From an uncultured Eubacteriales bacterium (lineage in GTDB: Bacteria; Bacillota; Clostridia; Oscillospirales; Oscillospiraceae), in assembly GCA_902475435.1 (NCBI GenBank), contig CABRZL010000061.1, positions 1-11,645 of the forward strand: a DNA stretch of 11,645 nt, given 5' to 3'. Under the pieces are notes generated by a model. The model was not told where the DNA came from, searched no databases, and saw only the letters and a list, made by a program, of their open reading frames with translations. Shown here piece after piece: positions 1 to 7,030 of this stretch. Every line of letters begins with the position of its first letter. Position 1 is the first letter of the stretch. Both the position numbers and the translations under genes were made by a program.

Positions 1-583
1 AAATCAGAGCCTCGCCGGCTTGTCCAAGAGACAGTGCGATAACTGCCATGCTCAGGCAACTGATGGAACATACTCCAACGCTAAGACCGTCTAAGCCGTC
101 GATAAAATTTACCGCATTCGTTATGGCAACAATCCAGATGATTGTGATGGGAATAGATAAGATCCCAAATGCAATGTAGGGACCGCCCCAGGGAAAAGGA
201 TTGGATATATAGTCAATCACGCAGCCTTGGGAGACAGGGATGACGGCGGCAAGAATTTGTACAATGAATTTCAGCTTAGCGTTTAAATCGTATTTGTCAT
301 CCACAATACCAAGCAGTACAATGATTGTACTGCCTGCTAATATACCGATGAGCTGCCGGGAAATATTGCTCATGATCAATACAACCAAAACGAAAGCAGC
401 ATAGATTGCCAAGCCTCCAATGGTTGGAATAGGTTTGTGATGCATTCTTCTAGCATCTTTGGGCACATCGACAAAACCAAACTGAACAGAGAAATGCTTG
501 ACCAGCGGTGTCAGTACAAAAGCGATCGCTGCAGCGGCCACAACAGCGATCAGCACAGTCAGGATTTGCTGATGAGTTGCCAT
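1..583 (-). CDS. WecA/TagO/MraY-family undecaprenyl-phosphate sugar-1-phosphate transferase (partial, 5' part)
   Basis: Integral membrane enzyme of the polyprenyl-phosphate N-acetylhexosamine-1-phosphate transferase family. It moves a GlcNAc-1-phosphate-type group from a UDP-sugar to undecaprenyl phosphate, starting synthesis of teichoic acid or another wall polymer. The first 194 codons are present; the rest lies beyond the left edge. I translated it by hand from the complement. Visible are an N-terminal hydrophobic helix (about 8-27), the RRMHHKPIPTIGG segment (45-57), the metal/catalytic DDKYD motif (95-99, DDxxD) and NAVNFIDGLDGL (156-167), all family hallmarks, separated by hydrophobic helices. 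The HHKPIP..GG segment suits WecA/TagO better than MraY. The ATG at 581-583 follows AAAGGATG and lies 14 nt after the trpS stop, so the two are probably co-transcribed. Family is secure; the exact sugar substrate and whether to call it tagO or wecA are not. Confidence 0.88.
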   Translation of the reverse strand, partial: MATHQQILTVLIAVVAAAAIAFVLTPLVKHFSVQFGFVDVPKDARRMHHKPIPTIGGLAIYAAFVLVVLIMSNISRQLIGILAGSTIIVLLGIVDDKYDLNAKLKFIVQILAAVIPVSQGCVIDYISNPFPWGGPYIAFGILSIPITIIWIVAITNAVNFIDGLDGLSVGVCSISCLSMAVIALSLGQAGEALI

Positions 584-597
584 GAAATCATCCTTTC

Positions 598-1596
598 TCA
601 GCGGGCCACAAAGCCCACTTTCTTATAAACCTTCCGAAGCGTTTTGGAGGCGATATAGCCTGCTTTTTCGGCCCCGGCCCTGTAGACGCTTTCAAGATAG
701 GCTTTGTCTGCCAGAAGGCGTTTTGCCTCGTCTCGAATGGGCGCTGTAACGGAGAGAACGGCCTCGCCCACTGCAGGCTTAAATTCGCCATAGCCTTTTC
801 CGTCGAATTCCTGTTCAATCTCAGCGTAAGATTTTCCTGTGCATGCAGAATAGATTTCCATGAGATTGGAGATTCCGGGCTTATTTTCCCGATCAAAACG
901 GACGCAAGTATCGCTGTCTGTGACAGCACGTTTGAATTTCCGCATAATAGTGTCGTTGTCATCCTTTAGATAGACGCAGCCATTTGGGTCTTTGTCGGAT
1001 TTTGACATTTTGCTGGTGGGACTCTGTAGACTCATAACGCGAGCTCCTACCTTGGGAATGTATGGTTCTGGAATTTTAAATGTTTCGCCATAAAGGCCGT
1101 TAAAACGATTTGCAATGTCACGGGTGAGTTCTACATGCTGTTTTTGATCCTCTCCTACAGGTACATAGTCGGGCTGATAGAGCAGAATGTCTGCTGCCAT
1201 CAGCGAAGGATAGGCAAATAGCCCACCGTTGATATTTTCAGCGTTTTTTGCACTTTTATCCTTAAATTGCGTCATGCGTGAAAGTTCCCCGAACATGGTG
1301 TAGCATTGAAGCACCCAGCCAAGCTCTGCATGTTGGTGTACATGGGATTGAATGAACAGCGTGTTTTTCTGCGGATCCAGACCGCAGGCAATGTACTGTG
1401 CCAACTGTTCCAGGGTATGCCGCCGGAGATCGGCAGGATTTTGACGAACTGTGATGGTGTGCATGTCCGCCATAAAATAAAAGCAGTCAAACTCTTTGGA
1501 TAAATCCGCCCAGTTTTTTATCGCGCCCAGATAGGAGCCCAGCGTCAGGTCGCCGCTGGGTTGAATGCCGGAGAGAAGAACCTTTTTGCCTTCCAT
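598..1596 (-). CDS. trpS: Tryptophan--tRNA ligase (TrpRS)
   Basis: Class I aminoacyl-tRNA synthetase that activates tryptophan with ATP and charges tRNA-Trp in the cytoplasm. The product is 332 residues, the usual bacterial length. Near the N-terminus PSGDLTLGSYLG (13-24) is the HIGH-equivalent signature, with Ser where Asn is common. AYPSLMAADILLY (128-140) forms part of the tryptophan pocket, GEDQKQH (148-154) is highly conserved in TrpRS, and KMSKS is at 196-200. A longer in-frame reading begins at 1662, but the ATG at 1594-1596 gives the canonical MEGKK start and has AAGAAGG about 8 nt upstream, so I chose it. It is the first gene of a minus-strand unit with the WecA/TagO-type gene. The 5' leader is only about 50 nt, too short for a T-box, so tRNA-dependent antitermination is unlikely here. 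Confidence 0.97.
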   Translation of the reverse strand: MEGKKVLLSGIQPSGDLTLGSYLGAIKNWADLSKEFDCFYFMADMHTITVRQNPADLRRHTLEQLAQYIACGLDPQKNTLFIQSHVHQHAELGWVLQCYTMFGELSRMTQFKDKSAKNAENINGGLFAYPSLMAADILLYQPDYVPVGEDQKQHVELTRDIANRFNGLYGETFKIPEPYIPKVGARVMSLQSPTSKMSKSDKDPNGCVYLKDDNDTIMRKFKRAVTDSDTCVRFDRENKPGISNLMEIYSACTGKSYAEIEQEFDGKGYGEFKPAVGEAVLSVTAPIRDEAKRLLADKAYLESVYRAGAEKAGYIASKTLRKVYKKVGFVAR

Positions 1597-1652
1597 AGTA
1601 AAACCTTCTTTATCTAAAATCTTTGAACGATGTAGGGTCCACAATCTCATGT

Positions 1653-1682
1653 ATTTTAGCATAGTATGTTTTTTTTTTTCAA
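1653..1682 (-). promoter_or_regulatory. Sigma-A-type promoter for trpS, with an A-tract in the spacer
   Basis: Reading the minus strand, a -35 TTGAAA (1682-1677) and a -10 TAAAAT (1658-1653) are separated by 18 bp, with an extended -10 TGC just before the -10. The 11-base A run on this strand (1679-1669) starts inside the -35 and fills the first half of the spacer. Transcription would begin near 1646, about 50 nt upstream of the trpS ATG. Prediction from consensus only. Confidence 0.6.
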
Positions 1683-1770
1683 TTCATAAATCAGGGTTTC
1701 TCTGCAAATTCAATATAATTCTTATCTGATTGACATGAATGGAAACAATAAAAGCTGATTTTATTTTCTC

Positions 1771-1798
1771 TTGACAATGAGAATGGATAAAATATAAT
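1771..1798 (+). promoter_or_regulatory. Strong sigma-A promoter for gltX
   Basis: A perfect -35 TTGACA (1771-1776) and a perfect -10 TATAAT (1793-1798) are separated by 16 bp. Start of transcription would be near 1805, leaving a leader of only about 23 nt that contains the GGAGGAAAG ribosome site (1816-1824). There is no room for a T-box or attenuator, so expression is probably constitutive. Confidence 0.82.
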
Positions 1799-1827
1799 GT
1801 TTTTATGAACAGTGAGGAGGAAAGAAT

Positions 1828-3336
1828 ATGGACTACTTTGCGGAAATGGAAATGCGTATTCCCAAAGGAACTGTTCGCACTCGTTTTGCACCCAGTCCGA
1901 CGGGGAATATGCATGTGGGCAACTTGCGTACAGCACTTTACACATATTTTATTGCGCGTCATGCAAAAGGCACGTTCATTCTTAGAATTGAAGATACCGA
2001 CCAGAAACGAAAAGTGGAGGATGCTGTAGCGGTTATCAAGCGAACGCTGGCAGGCTGTGGTTTGACCTATGACGAGGGACCTGACGTGGGCGGTCCGGTA
2101 GGCCCTTATGTGCAAACGGAGCGCCGGGAACTTTATCAGAAATATGCAGAACTTTTGGTAGAGAAAGGTGCGGCCTATCGGTGCTTCTGTTCAGAAGAGC
2201 GTTTGCAACAATTGCATCAAGATGGAAATAATGCCAAGTATGATCGGCATTGTCTGCACTTATCCCCAGAGGAAATTCAGAAGAAATTAGACGCCGGGGA
2301 GCCATATGTCATCCGGCAGCTCATCCCAGAAGGAACCACTACGTTCCATGATGTGGTATACGGGGATATCACAGTGGACAACAGCGAGCTGGACGATCAG
2401 GTCCTTTTGAAGTCAGATGGGCTGCCTACCTATAATTTTGCAAATGTGGTGGACGATCATTTGATGGGAATTACTCATGTGGTTCGGGGCAGCGAATATT
2501 TGTCCTCGGCGCCCAAATATAATTTGCTGTATGAGGCGTTTGGCTGGGAGATTCCTACGTACGTTCACTGTGCCAGTGTAATGATTACAGATCCGGAAAC
2601 AGGGAATGTTCGTAAAATGTCCAAACGGCATGGGGACCCTTCCTATGAAGATCTGCTGGCCATGGGGTATTTGCCCGAAGCTATCTGTAATTATGTTGCA
2701 CTTCTGGGATGGAGTCCGCGGGGCGAGTTGGCGGAACAGGAATTCTTTGATATGGACGGCCTTATTCGAGTGTTCGACTTGGAGGGAATTTCCAAGTCGC
2801 CTTCGTCGTTTGATATCGAGAAACTCAATTATTTTAATAGTACCTATTTGAAGGCGATGGCGCCCGAAGACTTTGCCGCGGCGGCGATGCCTTGGATTAA
2901 CAAGGCTGTAACGGTGTCGAATGTGGATAAATCACTGATTCCACCTTTGCTTCAGAGTCGCCTCGATCGTTTGGATCAGATCCCTGCTATGTTGGATTTC
3001 TTTGAGGCATTGCCGGAGTATGATCTTTCCCTGTTTACCAACAAGAAAAACAAGTTGACGGCAGAGAGTTCTCTGGATTTGCTTCAGAAGGAATATGATA
3101 GCCTATCCGTGATTCCGGAATGGACTTATGAAGCGATTCATGATGCGCTCTATACCCTGGCGGAAGCAGATGGTTTGAAAATTGGAAAAGTCATGTGGCC
3201 GCTGCGCATTGCGGCGGCGGGGAAAGCAGTAACTCCAGGTGGGGCCATTGAGATTGCGCATATTTTGGGCCGAGAGGAGACACTTCGGCGGGTAGAGCAG
3301 GGGATTTCTAGACTGCAGAGCGCCGAGAAAAATTAA
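1828..3336 (+). CDS. gltX: Glutamate--tRNA ligase (GluRS)
   Basis: Class Ib aminoacyl-tRNA synthetase that attaches glutamate to tRNA-Glu. In bacteria lacking GlnRS it also misacylates tRNA-Gln for GatCAB; this window cannot show which applies. The product is 502 residues, close to the family norm. The HIGH-type signature is in APSPTGNMHVGN (21-32), followed by LRIEDTD (52-58). A zinc site of the C-x-C...C-x-H type is intact (C119, C121, C142, H144). The catalytic Rossmann region includes GLPTYNFANVVDDHLMG (198-214) and HVVRGSEYL (217-225), and KMSKRHG is at 263-269. The C-terminal third is the helical anticodon-binding region. The ATG is preceded by GGAGGAAAG at good spacing. It is divergent from trpS and followed after 44 nt by the NSS transporter with no terminator between, so the two may be co-transcribed. 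Confidence 0.97.
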   Translation: MDYFAEMEMRIPKGTVRTRFAPSPTGNMHVGNLRTALYTYFIARHAKGTFILRIEDTDQKRKVEDAVAVIKRTLAGCGLTYDEGPDVGGPVGPYVQTERRELYQKYAELLVEKGAAYRCFCSEERLQQLHQDGNNAKYDRHCLHLSPEEIQKKLDAGEPYVIRQLIPEGTTTFHDVVYGDITVDNSELDDQVLLKSDGLPTYNFANVVDDHLMGITHVVRGSEYLSSAPKYNLLYEAFGWEIPTYVHCASVMITDPETGNVRKMSKRHGDPSYEDLLAMGYLPEAICNYVALLGWSPRGELAEQEFFDMDGLIRVFDLEGISKSPSSFDIEKLNYFNSTYLKAMAPEDFAAAAMPWINKAVTVSNVDKSLIPPLLQSRLDRLDQIPAMLDFFEALPEYDLSLFTNKKNKLTAESSLDLLQKEYDSLSVIPEWTYEAIHDALYTLAEADGLKIGKVMWPLRIAAAGKAVTPGGAIEIAHILGREETLRRVEQGISRLQSAEKN

Positions 3337-3380
3337 CACTTGTAAAATATGATAAGGAAACATAAAAGGAGTTGGACAAA

Positions 3381-4748
3381 ATGGAACGGGAAAATTTTCG
3401 CTCCCGGTTGGGATTCATTTTGATTTCAGCCGGGTGTGCGATTGGAATTGGAAACGTATGGCGCTTCCCATATATGGTGGGCAACAACGGCGGCGGTTTC
3501 TTTGTGCTGATTTATCTGTTCTTTTTGGTGGTTATGGGAGTACCCATTTTAACCATGGAATATGCAGTAGGACGAGCCAGCCGAAAAAGCGCGGCCTATG
3601 CCTTTAATGTTCTGGAGAAAAAAGGGCAAAAGTGGCATTATATGCGTTATGTGGCCTTGATTGGCTGTTATATTCTGATGATGTTTTATACAGTTGTCTC
3701 CGGTTGGATGCTGTATTATTTCTATATGATGGCCTCTGGTGTTTTCTCTTCTCTGGATCCTCAGGGAGTGGCGAATGTCTATGCCGGCATGTTGGACAAG
3801 CCAGGGGTCATGGCCGGATACGCGATTGGAATTGTAATTGCGGGCTTCTTCGTGTGTTCTATGGGACTGAATAAAGGGGTAGAGCGTCTGAGTAAGTGGA
3901 TGATGCTTGCGCTTCTCGGAATTATGGTGTTGCTGGCAATACGGAGTATACTGCTCAGCGGATCCAGTGAAGGACTGCGCTTCTATCTTTTGCCCAGTGT
4001 AGAAAAAATTAAGGAGGCTGGTATTGGCAATGTAGTTACTGACGCTATGACGCAGTCATTTTTCACGCTGTCCATCGGCGTCAGCGCGATGGAAATATTT
4101 GGAAGTTACTTAAAAAAGGAACGGACTCTGGTGGGCGAAAGCATTATGGTCTGCAGTTTGGATACATTTGTGGCCTTTGTGTCGGGATTGATTATTTTCC
4201 CTGCGTGCTTCGCTTTTGGGGTAAACCCGGACAGCGGCCCAAGTCTGATCTTTATTACGTTGCCGAATGTGTTCGGTGCTATGCCTGGCGGTCGAATCTG
4301 GGGCGCACTGTTTTTTGTGTTTATGACCTTTGCGGCATTTTCCACGGTTGTGGCTGTATTTGAAAATATTATTGCTTTGACCACGGAACTGACAGGGATT
4401 TCCCGCAAGCGGGCGTCGCTCATCAACGGCGTGTTGGTGGCAGTTCTCAGTATGCCGTGTGTACTGGGCTTTAATGTGCTTTCGGGATTTGAGCCGCTGA
4501 AAGCGGGAAATACGATTATGGATCTGGAGGATTTCTTGGTCAGCAATTTGCTGCTCCCTGTCGGGTCCCTGATATATGTACTGTTTTGTACTTCTAAATG
4601 GGGCTGGGGCTGGAAAAAGTTCCAAAAGGAAGCGAACCTGGGGAAAGGACCAAAAATTCCAAACGGGCTTCGGATTTATTGCGCCTATGTGCTGCCGGTG
4701 CTTGTGGCTGTGCTTCTGGTGTACGGATTGGTTGCATATTTTCTCTGA
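3381..4748 (+). CDS. Sodium-dependent transporter, NSS/SNF family (LeuT/MhsT/Tyt1-like)
   Basis: Cytoplasmic-membrane symporter of the neurotransmitter:sodium symporter family (TC 2.A.22), which couples uptake of amino acids or similar solutes to the sodium gradient. The product is 455 residues. The diagnostic unwound TM1 segment, AGCAIGIGNVWRFPYMVGNN (17-36), is complete. Hydrophobic segments near 11-31, 39-60, 90-118, 143-161, 172-192, 222-241, 255-280, 304-333, 345-363, 386-402 and 432-453 give eleven helices, the usual bacterial form (MhsT, Tyt1) lacking TM12. An in-frame TTG at 3372 is possible, but the AAGGAG at 3366-3371 abuts it, while the ATG at 3381 sits 9 nt downstream, so I chose the ATG. 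Lying 44 nt after gltX without a terminator, it may share the gltX promoter. Substrate cannot be read from sequence; tryptophan, tyrosine or a branched amino acid are guesses from the family. Confidence 0.93.
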   Translation: MERENFRSRLGFILISAGCAIGIGNVWRFPYMVGNNGGGFFVLIYLFFLVVMGVPILTMEYAVGRASRKSAAYAFNVLEKKGQKWHYMRYVALIGCYILMMFYTVVSGWMLYYFYMMASGVFSSLDPQGVANVYAGMLDKPGVMAGYAIGIVIAGFFVCSMGLNKGVERLSKWMMLALLGIMVLLAIRSILLSGSSEGLRFYLLPSVEKIKEAGIGNVVTDAMTQSFFTLSIGVSAMEIFGSYLKKERTLVGESIMVCSLDTFVAFVSGLIIFPACFAFGVNPDSGPSLIFITLPNVFGAMPGGRIWGALFFVFMTFAAFSTVVAVFENIIALTTELTGISRKRASLINGVLVAVLSMPCVLGFNVLSGFEPLKAGNTIMDLEDFLVSNLLLPVGSLIYVLFCTSKWGWGWKKFQKEANLGKGPKIPNGLRIYCAYVLPVLVAVLLVYGLVAYFL

Positions 4749-4754
4749 CATGAG

Positions 4755-4781
4755 GGACGCTGCTGTTGCGGCGTCCTTTTT
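4755..4781 (+). terminator. Rho-independent terminator after the NSS transporter
   Basis: A 9-bp stem GGACGCTGC / GCGGCGTCC (4755-4763 with 4768-4776, one T:G pair) closes a TGTT loop and is followed by five T residues. It begins 7 bases after the transporter stop and isolates the gltX-transporter unit from the sigma factor operon. Confidence 0.85.
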
Positions 4782-4842
4782 CGGGTGTTTGAGCAATATT
4801 CGGAAATGAATTGCGTCTTGCAATATGAAGGACTTTGAAAGT

Positions 4843-4848
4843 GAGGTG
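4843..4848 (+). promoter_or_regulatory. Ribosome binding site that sets a TTG start for the sigma factor
   Basis: GAGGTG lies 6 nt upstream of an in-frame TTG at 4855. The alternative ATG at 4825 has no Shine-Dalgarno-like sequence before it. Starting at the TTG also gives the MEDEEIYALYWARNEEA-type N-terminus usual for Clostridial ECF sigma factors. Confidence 0.65.
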
Positions 4849-4854
4849 TTTTCT

Positions 4855-5415
4855 TTGGAAGATGAGGAGATCTATGCATTGTACTGGGCCCGAAACGAAG
4901 AAGCTATTGTGCAGACTCATCAGAAATACGGCCCGTGGTGTCGTGGAATTGCTATGCGTATTTTAGAAATACACGAAGAAGCGGAAGAGTGCGTGAACGA
5001 TACGTATCTACAGGTATGGAATCATATTCCGCCCCAGAGACCGAATGTGTTTCGGACTTGGCTTGGGCGGATCACCAGAAACTTAGCGCTGAGCCGCTAT
5101 CGAAAAAACCATGCAGAAAAACGCGGCGGTGGGCAAACGGCTCTGGCATTGGAAGAACTTCGGGAGTGCGTTTCTGGACGAGAGAGTGTGGAAACAGCGG
5201 AGGAGAGTCGTGCAATTGCAGCGGCAATCAATCATTTCTTGGCAGAACTCCCGCTGACTCAGCGCAATATTTTTCTGCGGCGGTATTGGCATATGACGCC
5301 CATTGCAGATATTGCAAAGACATATGGGTATCGGGAGAGCCAGGTCACATCCATGCTTCACCGACTTCGGAAAAAGCTTCGAATTACTTTGGAACAGGAG
5401 GGAATTGCGATATGA
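4855..5415 (+). CDS. ECF-type (sigma-70 family) RNA polymerase sigma factor
   Basis: Small alternative sigma factor with only the sigma-2 and sigma-4 domains, which would direct RNA polymerase to a dedicated promoter set. The product is 186 residues from the TTG start (196 from ATG 4825). Sigma-2 spans about 24-88, with the core-binding helix around AEECVNDTYLQVW (43-55) and the -10 recognition helix near FRTWLGRITRNLALSRYRK (66-84). Sigma-4 spans about 121-180, with the conserved LPLTQRNIFLRRYW (132-145) and a helix-turn-helix ending SQVTSMLHRLRKKL (162-175). Its TGA overlaps the ATG of the membrane-anchored serpin by 4 nt (ATGA), so the two are translationally coupled and form the sigma/anti-sigma arrangement typical of ECF operons. 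I see no convincing sigma-A or ECF promoter in the short gap after the terminator, so how it is transcribed is open. Regulon unknown. Confidence 0.9.
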   Translation: MEDEEIYALYWARNEEAIVQTHQKYGPWCRGIAMRILEIHEEAEECVNDTYLQVWNHIPPQRPNVFRTWLGRITRNLALSRYRKNHAEKRGGGQTALALEELRECVSGRESVETAEESRAIAAAINHFLAELPLTQRNIFLRRYWHMTPIADIAKTYGYRESQVTSMLHRLRKKLRITLEQEGIAI

Positions 5416-6959
5416 CAGAGTTTGAGCTGCTTCAACTGATTGGAGAGGCGGACGATCGGTATATTATGGATTCCCGCCGCCGTCCGAAGAAAAAGCCCAG
5501 ATGGCCCTATGCATTGGCGGCCTGCCTGGTGCTTGCAGTTTTAACGGGTGCGGGTGTGATGATTTTTGGACCGCTAGGGAGTCCTGCCACGGCGGAATCG
5601 ACCGCTGCAGGAGAAGCTGTGATGCAGGCGGATGAAGAACAGGGGAATGGTCAAATACAAGAAGGCATGTCATCCAATTTGGAGGGCACAGAGGAGACAA
5701 CAGAAGTTTCGGAGAGCGTTGAAGCCTATGATGTAACCATGCTGTCGGAAGCTGTATATCCAGAAAGTATATCGGCGGAAGATTATGATGCTGCCACACA
5801 GCAGTGGACGGAAAATCAAGTTTCTGAAAATACGCGAACGGCGCTCAATGCGTTTGCCTACAGCACAGCAGCTGCGGTGCTTCAGGATCAGGAAAACAGC
5901 GGGTGCTATTCTCCACTGAGCCTCTATCAGACGTTGGCGATTCTGGCGTCGGGTGCTCAGGGACAGACACGGGATGAGCTTTTGAGCTTGCTGGGGCAGA
6001 GCGACGTAGAAACCATGGCCTCTGAGACGGGAAAGCTCTATCGTGTGAATTATTTTGATAATGAAGTCAACAAACTGAAAATTGCAAATTCCCTGTGGCT
6101 TGACGAGACTGCCGGTGACGGAGGGAGGGTTTCCTATAACCAAGACTGGGTCCTTTCAGCAGCAGCCGATTATTATGCGTCAGTCTATGAGGCGGAATTT
6201 TCCCAGGAGTCCACAGCACAGGCATTGGGACAGTGGATCTCAGATCATACGGGAGGTTTGCTCCATCCATCGCCGGAGACGCTAAATTTTGACCAGAATA
6301 CGGTAATGGCCATTGTAAATACGCTGTGGTATCAGACTCAATGGTCAGAGCCATTTGATGAGGACGCTACAACAACAGAAGATTTTACGACAGCGGATGG
6401 AGAAATCGTGTCCTGGGATTTTATGCATAAAACAGATTCTCTTGGAGCTGTTATTGAAACAGAGGAATATACTAAGAGCGCAATCAGCCTCAATCAAGGA
6501 AAAATGATTTTTGTATTGCCCCAAGAGGGGGTGGATGTAGACAGTTTGCTGACGGAAGAAAAGCTGTGGGAAATCTTTGAAAATGGTGACTACCAGGACG
6601 CGGAAGTAATTTGGAGTATTCCAAAATTTGAAACCAGCGCCGCCTATCCCGAGTTAGAGGAAATGCTGCAGAGTCTTGGTGTCACAAGTGCGTTTGACGT
6701 CGGCACCGCAGACTTTTCTCTGATTTCCTCAGACGTACCACTGGTTGTAGGACAGATTCAACAAGAAACCCACATTGCGATCAATGAGGATGGCGTAGAG
6801 GCGGCCAGTTTTTCCATGGCAGCCATGGAAGCCGGAGCATCAGAACCGGAGAAGGTGGCTACGGTGGAGATGAATCTGAATCGACCTTTCTTATATCTCA
6901 TTACTGCCAACGACGGTTCCACACTGTTTCTGGGTGTAGTGCGGAATCCATCAAAATAA
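5412..6959 (+). CDS. Membrane-anchored serpin with anti-sigma-like N-terminus
   Basis: Product of 515 residues in three parts. Residues 1-30 are a short cytoplasmic segment ending in a basic RRRPKKKPR stretch; 31-53 is one membrane helix; about 54-135 is an acidic, Gly/Ser/Thr-rich linker; 141-513 is a full-length serpin domain. Serpin landmarks in order are CYSPLSLYQTLAILASGAQG (165-184), WISDHTGG (275-282), VMAIVNTLWYQTQWSEPF (298-315), IFVLP (366-370), WSIPKF (401-406), the hinge NEDGVEAASFS (458-468) and RPFLYLITANDGSTLFLGVVRNP (491-513). Serpins trap serine or cysteine proteases by loop cleavage and refolding. The start ATG has AGGAGG 10 nt upstream and overlaps the sigma stop by 4 nt. 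Known for the family: serpins are sporadic in bacteria (siropins, miropin, Bifidobacterium serpin). Inferred: the N-terminus binds the sigma factor and the serpin is the outer sensor. Alternatively it is simply a surface-tethered inhibitor. Confidence 0.9.
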   Translation: MTEFELLQLIGEADDRYIMDSRRRPKKKPRWPYALAACLVLAVLTGAGVMIFGPLGSPATAESTAAGEAVMQADEEQGNGQIQEGMSSNLEGTEETTEVSESVEAYDVTMLSEAVYPESISAEDYDAATQQWTENQVSENTRTALNAFAYSTAAAVLQDQENSGCYSPLSLYQTLAILASGAQGQTRDELLSLLGQSDVETMASETGKLYRVNYFDNEVNKLKIANSLWLDETAGDGGRVSYNQDWVLSAAADYYASVYEAEFSQESTAQALGQWISDHTGGLLHPSPETLNFDQNTVMAIVNTLWYQTQWSEPFDEDATTTEDFTTADGEIVSWDFMHKTDSLGAVIETEEYTKSAISLNQGKMIFVLPQEGVDVDSLLTEEKLWEIFENGDYQDAEVIWSIPKFETSAAYPELEEMLQSLGVTSAFDVGTADFSLISSDVPLVVGQIQQETHIAINEDGVEAASFSMAAMEAGASEPEKVATVEMNLNRPFLYLITANDGSTLFLGVVRNPSK

Positions 6960-7001
6960 GGATATATTTACCAAATTTCCGAGAATCATAGGGATTGCAT
7001 C

Positions 7002-7030
7002 TTGATTTTCACACAAGGAAAGGGTATAAT
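7002..7030 (+). promoter_or_regulatory. Sigma-A promoter for glmS
   Basis: A -35 TTGATT (7002-7007) and a perfect -10 TATAAT (7025-7030) are separated by 17 bp. Transcription would start near 7037, giving a leader of roughly 68 nt. No terminator is visible between the serpin stop and this promoter, so some read-through from the sigma operon is possible. Confidence 0.75.

Noticed and set aside
437..628. Small plus-strand frame over the WecA/TagO gene start
   Set aside because: It is antisense to the conserved N-terminus and the trpS stop; no ribosome site and no recognisable protein.
1684..2115. Minus-strand open frames across the trpS-gltX spacer and the gltX 5' end
   Set aside because: They run antisense through the conserved GluRS N-terminus and the gltX promoter, without ribosome sites or family resemblance.
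3372..3380. TTG start giving three extra residues on the NSS transporter
   Set aside because: AAGGAG directly abuts the TTG with no spacing, while the ATG at 3381 is spaced 9 nt.
4110..4823. 237-codon open frame antisense to the NSS transporter
   Set aside because: Composition (many H, Q, R, S) is that of a complement shadow of a hydrophobic gene; no ribosome site, no recognisable family, and it spans the terminator.
4935..5411. Open frame continuous with and upstream of the serpin gene, giving a 674-residue reading
   Set aside because: The extra 159 codons lie inside the sigma factor gene in another frame. The ATG at 5412 has AGGAGG upstream and the classic ATGA overlap, and starts a sensible cytoplasmic-TM-serpin protein.
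5514..5525. LAAC at residues 35-38 of the serpin resembles a lipobox
   Set aside because: The hydrophobic core lies after the Cys, not before it, so it does not fit a lipoprotein signal; ALAAC is better read as the start of the membrane helix.
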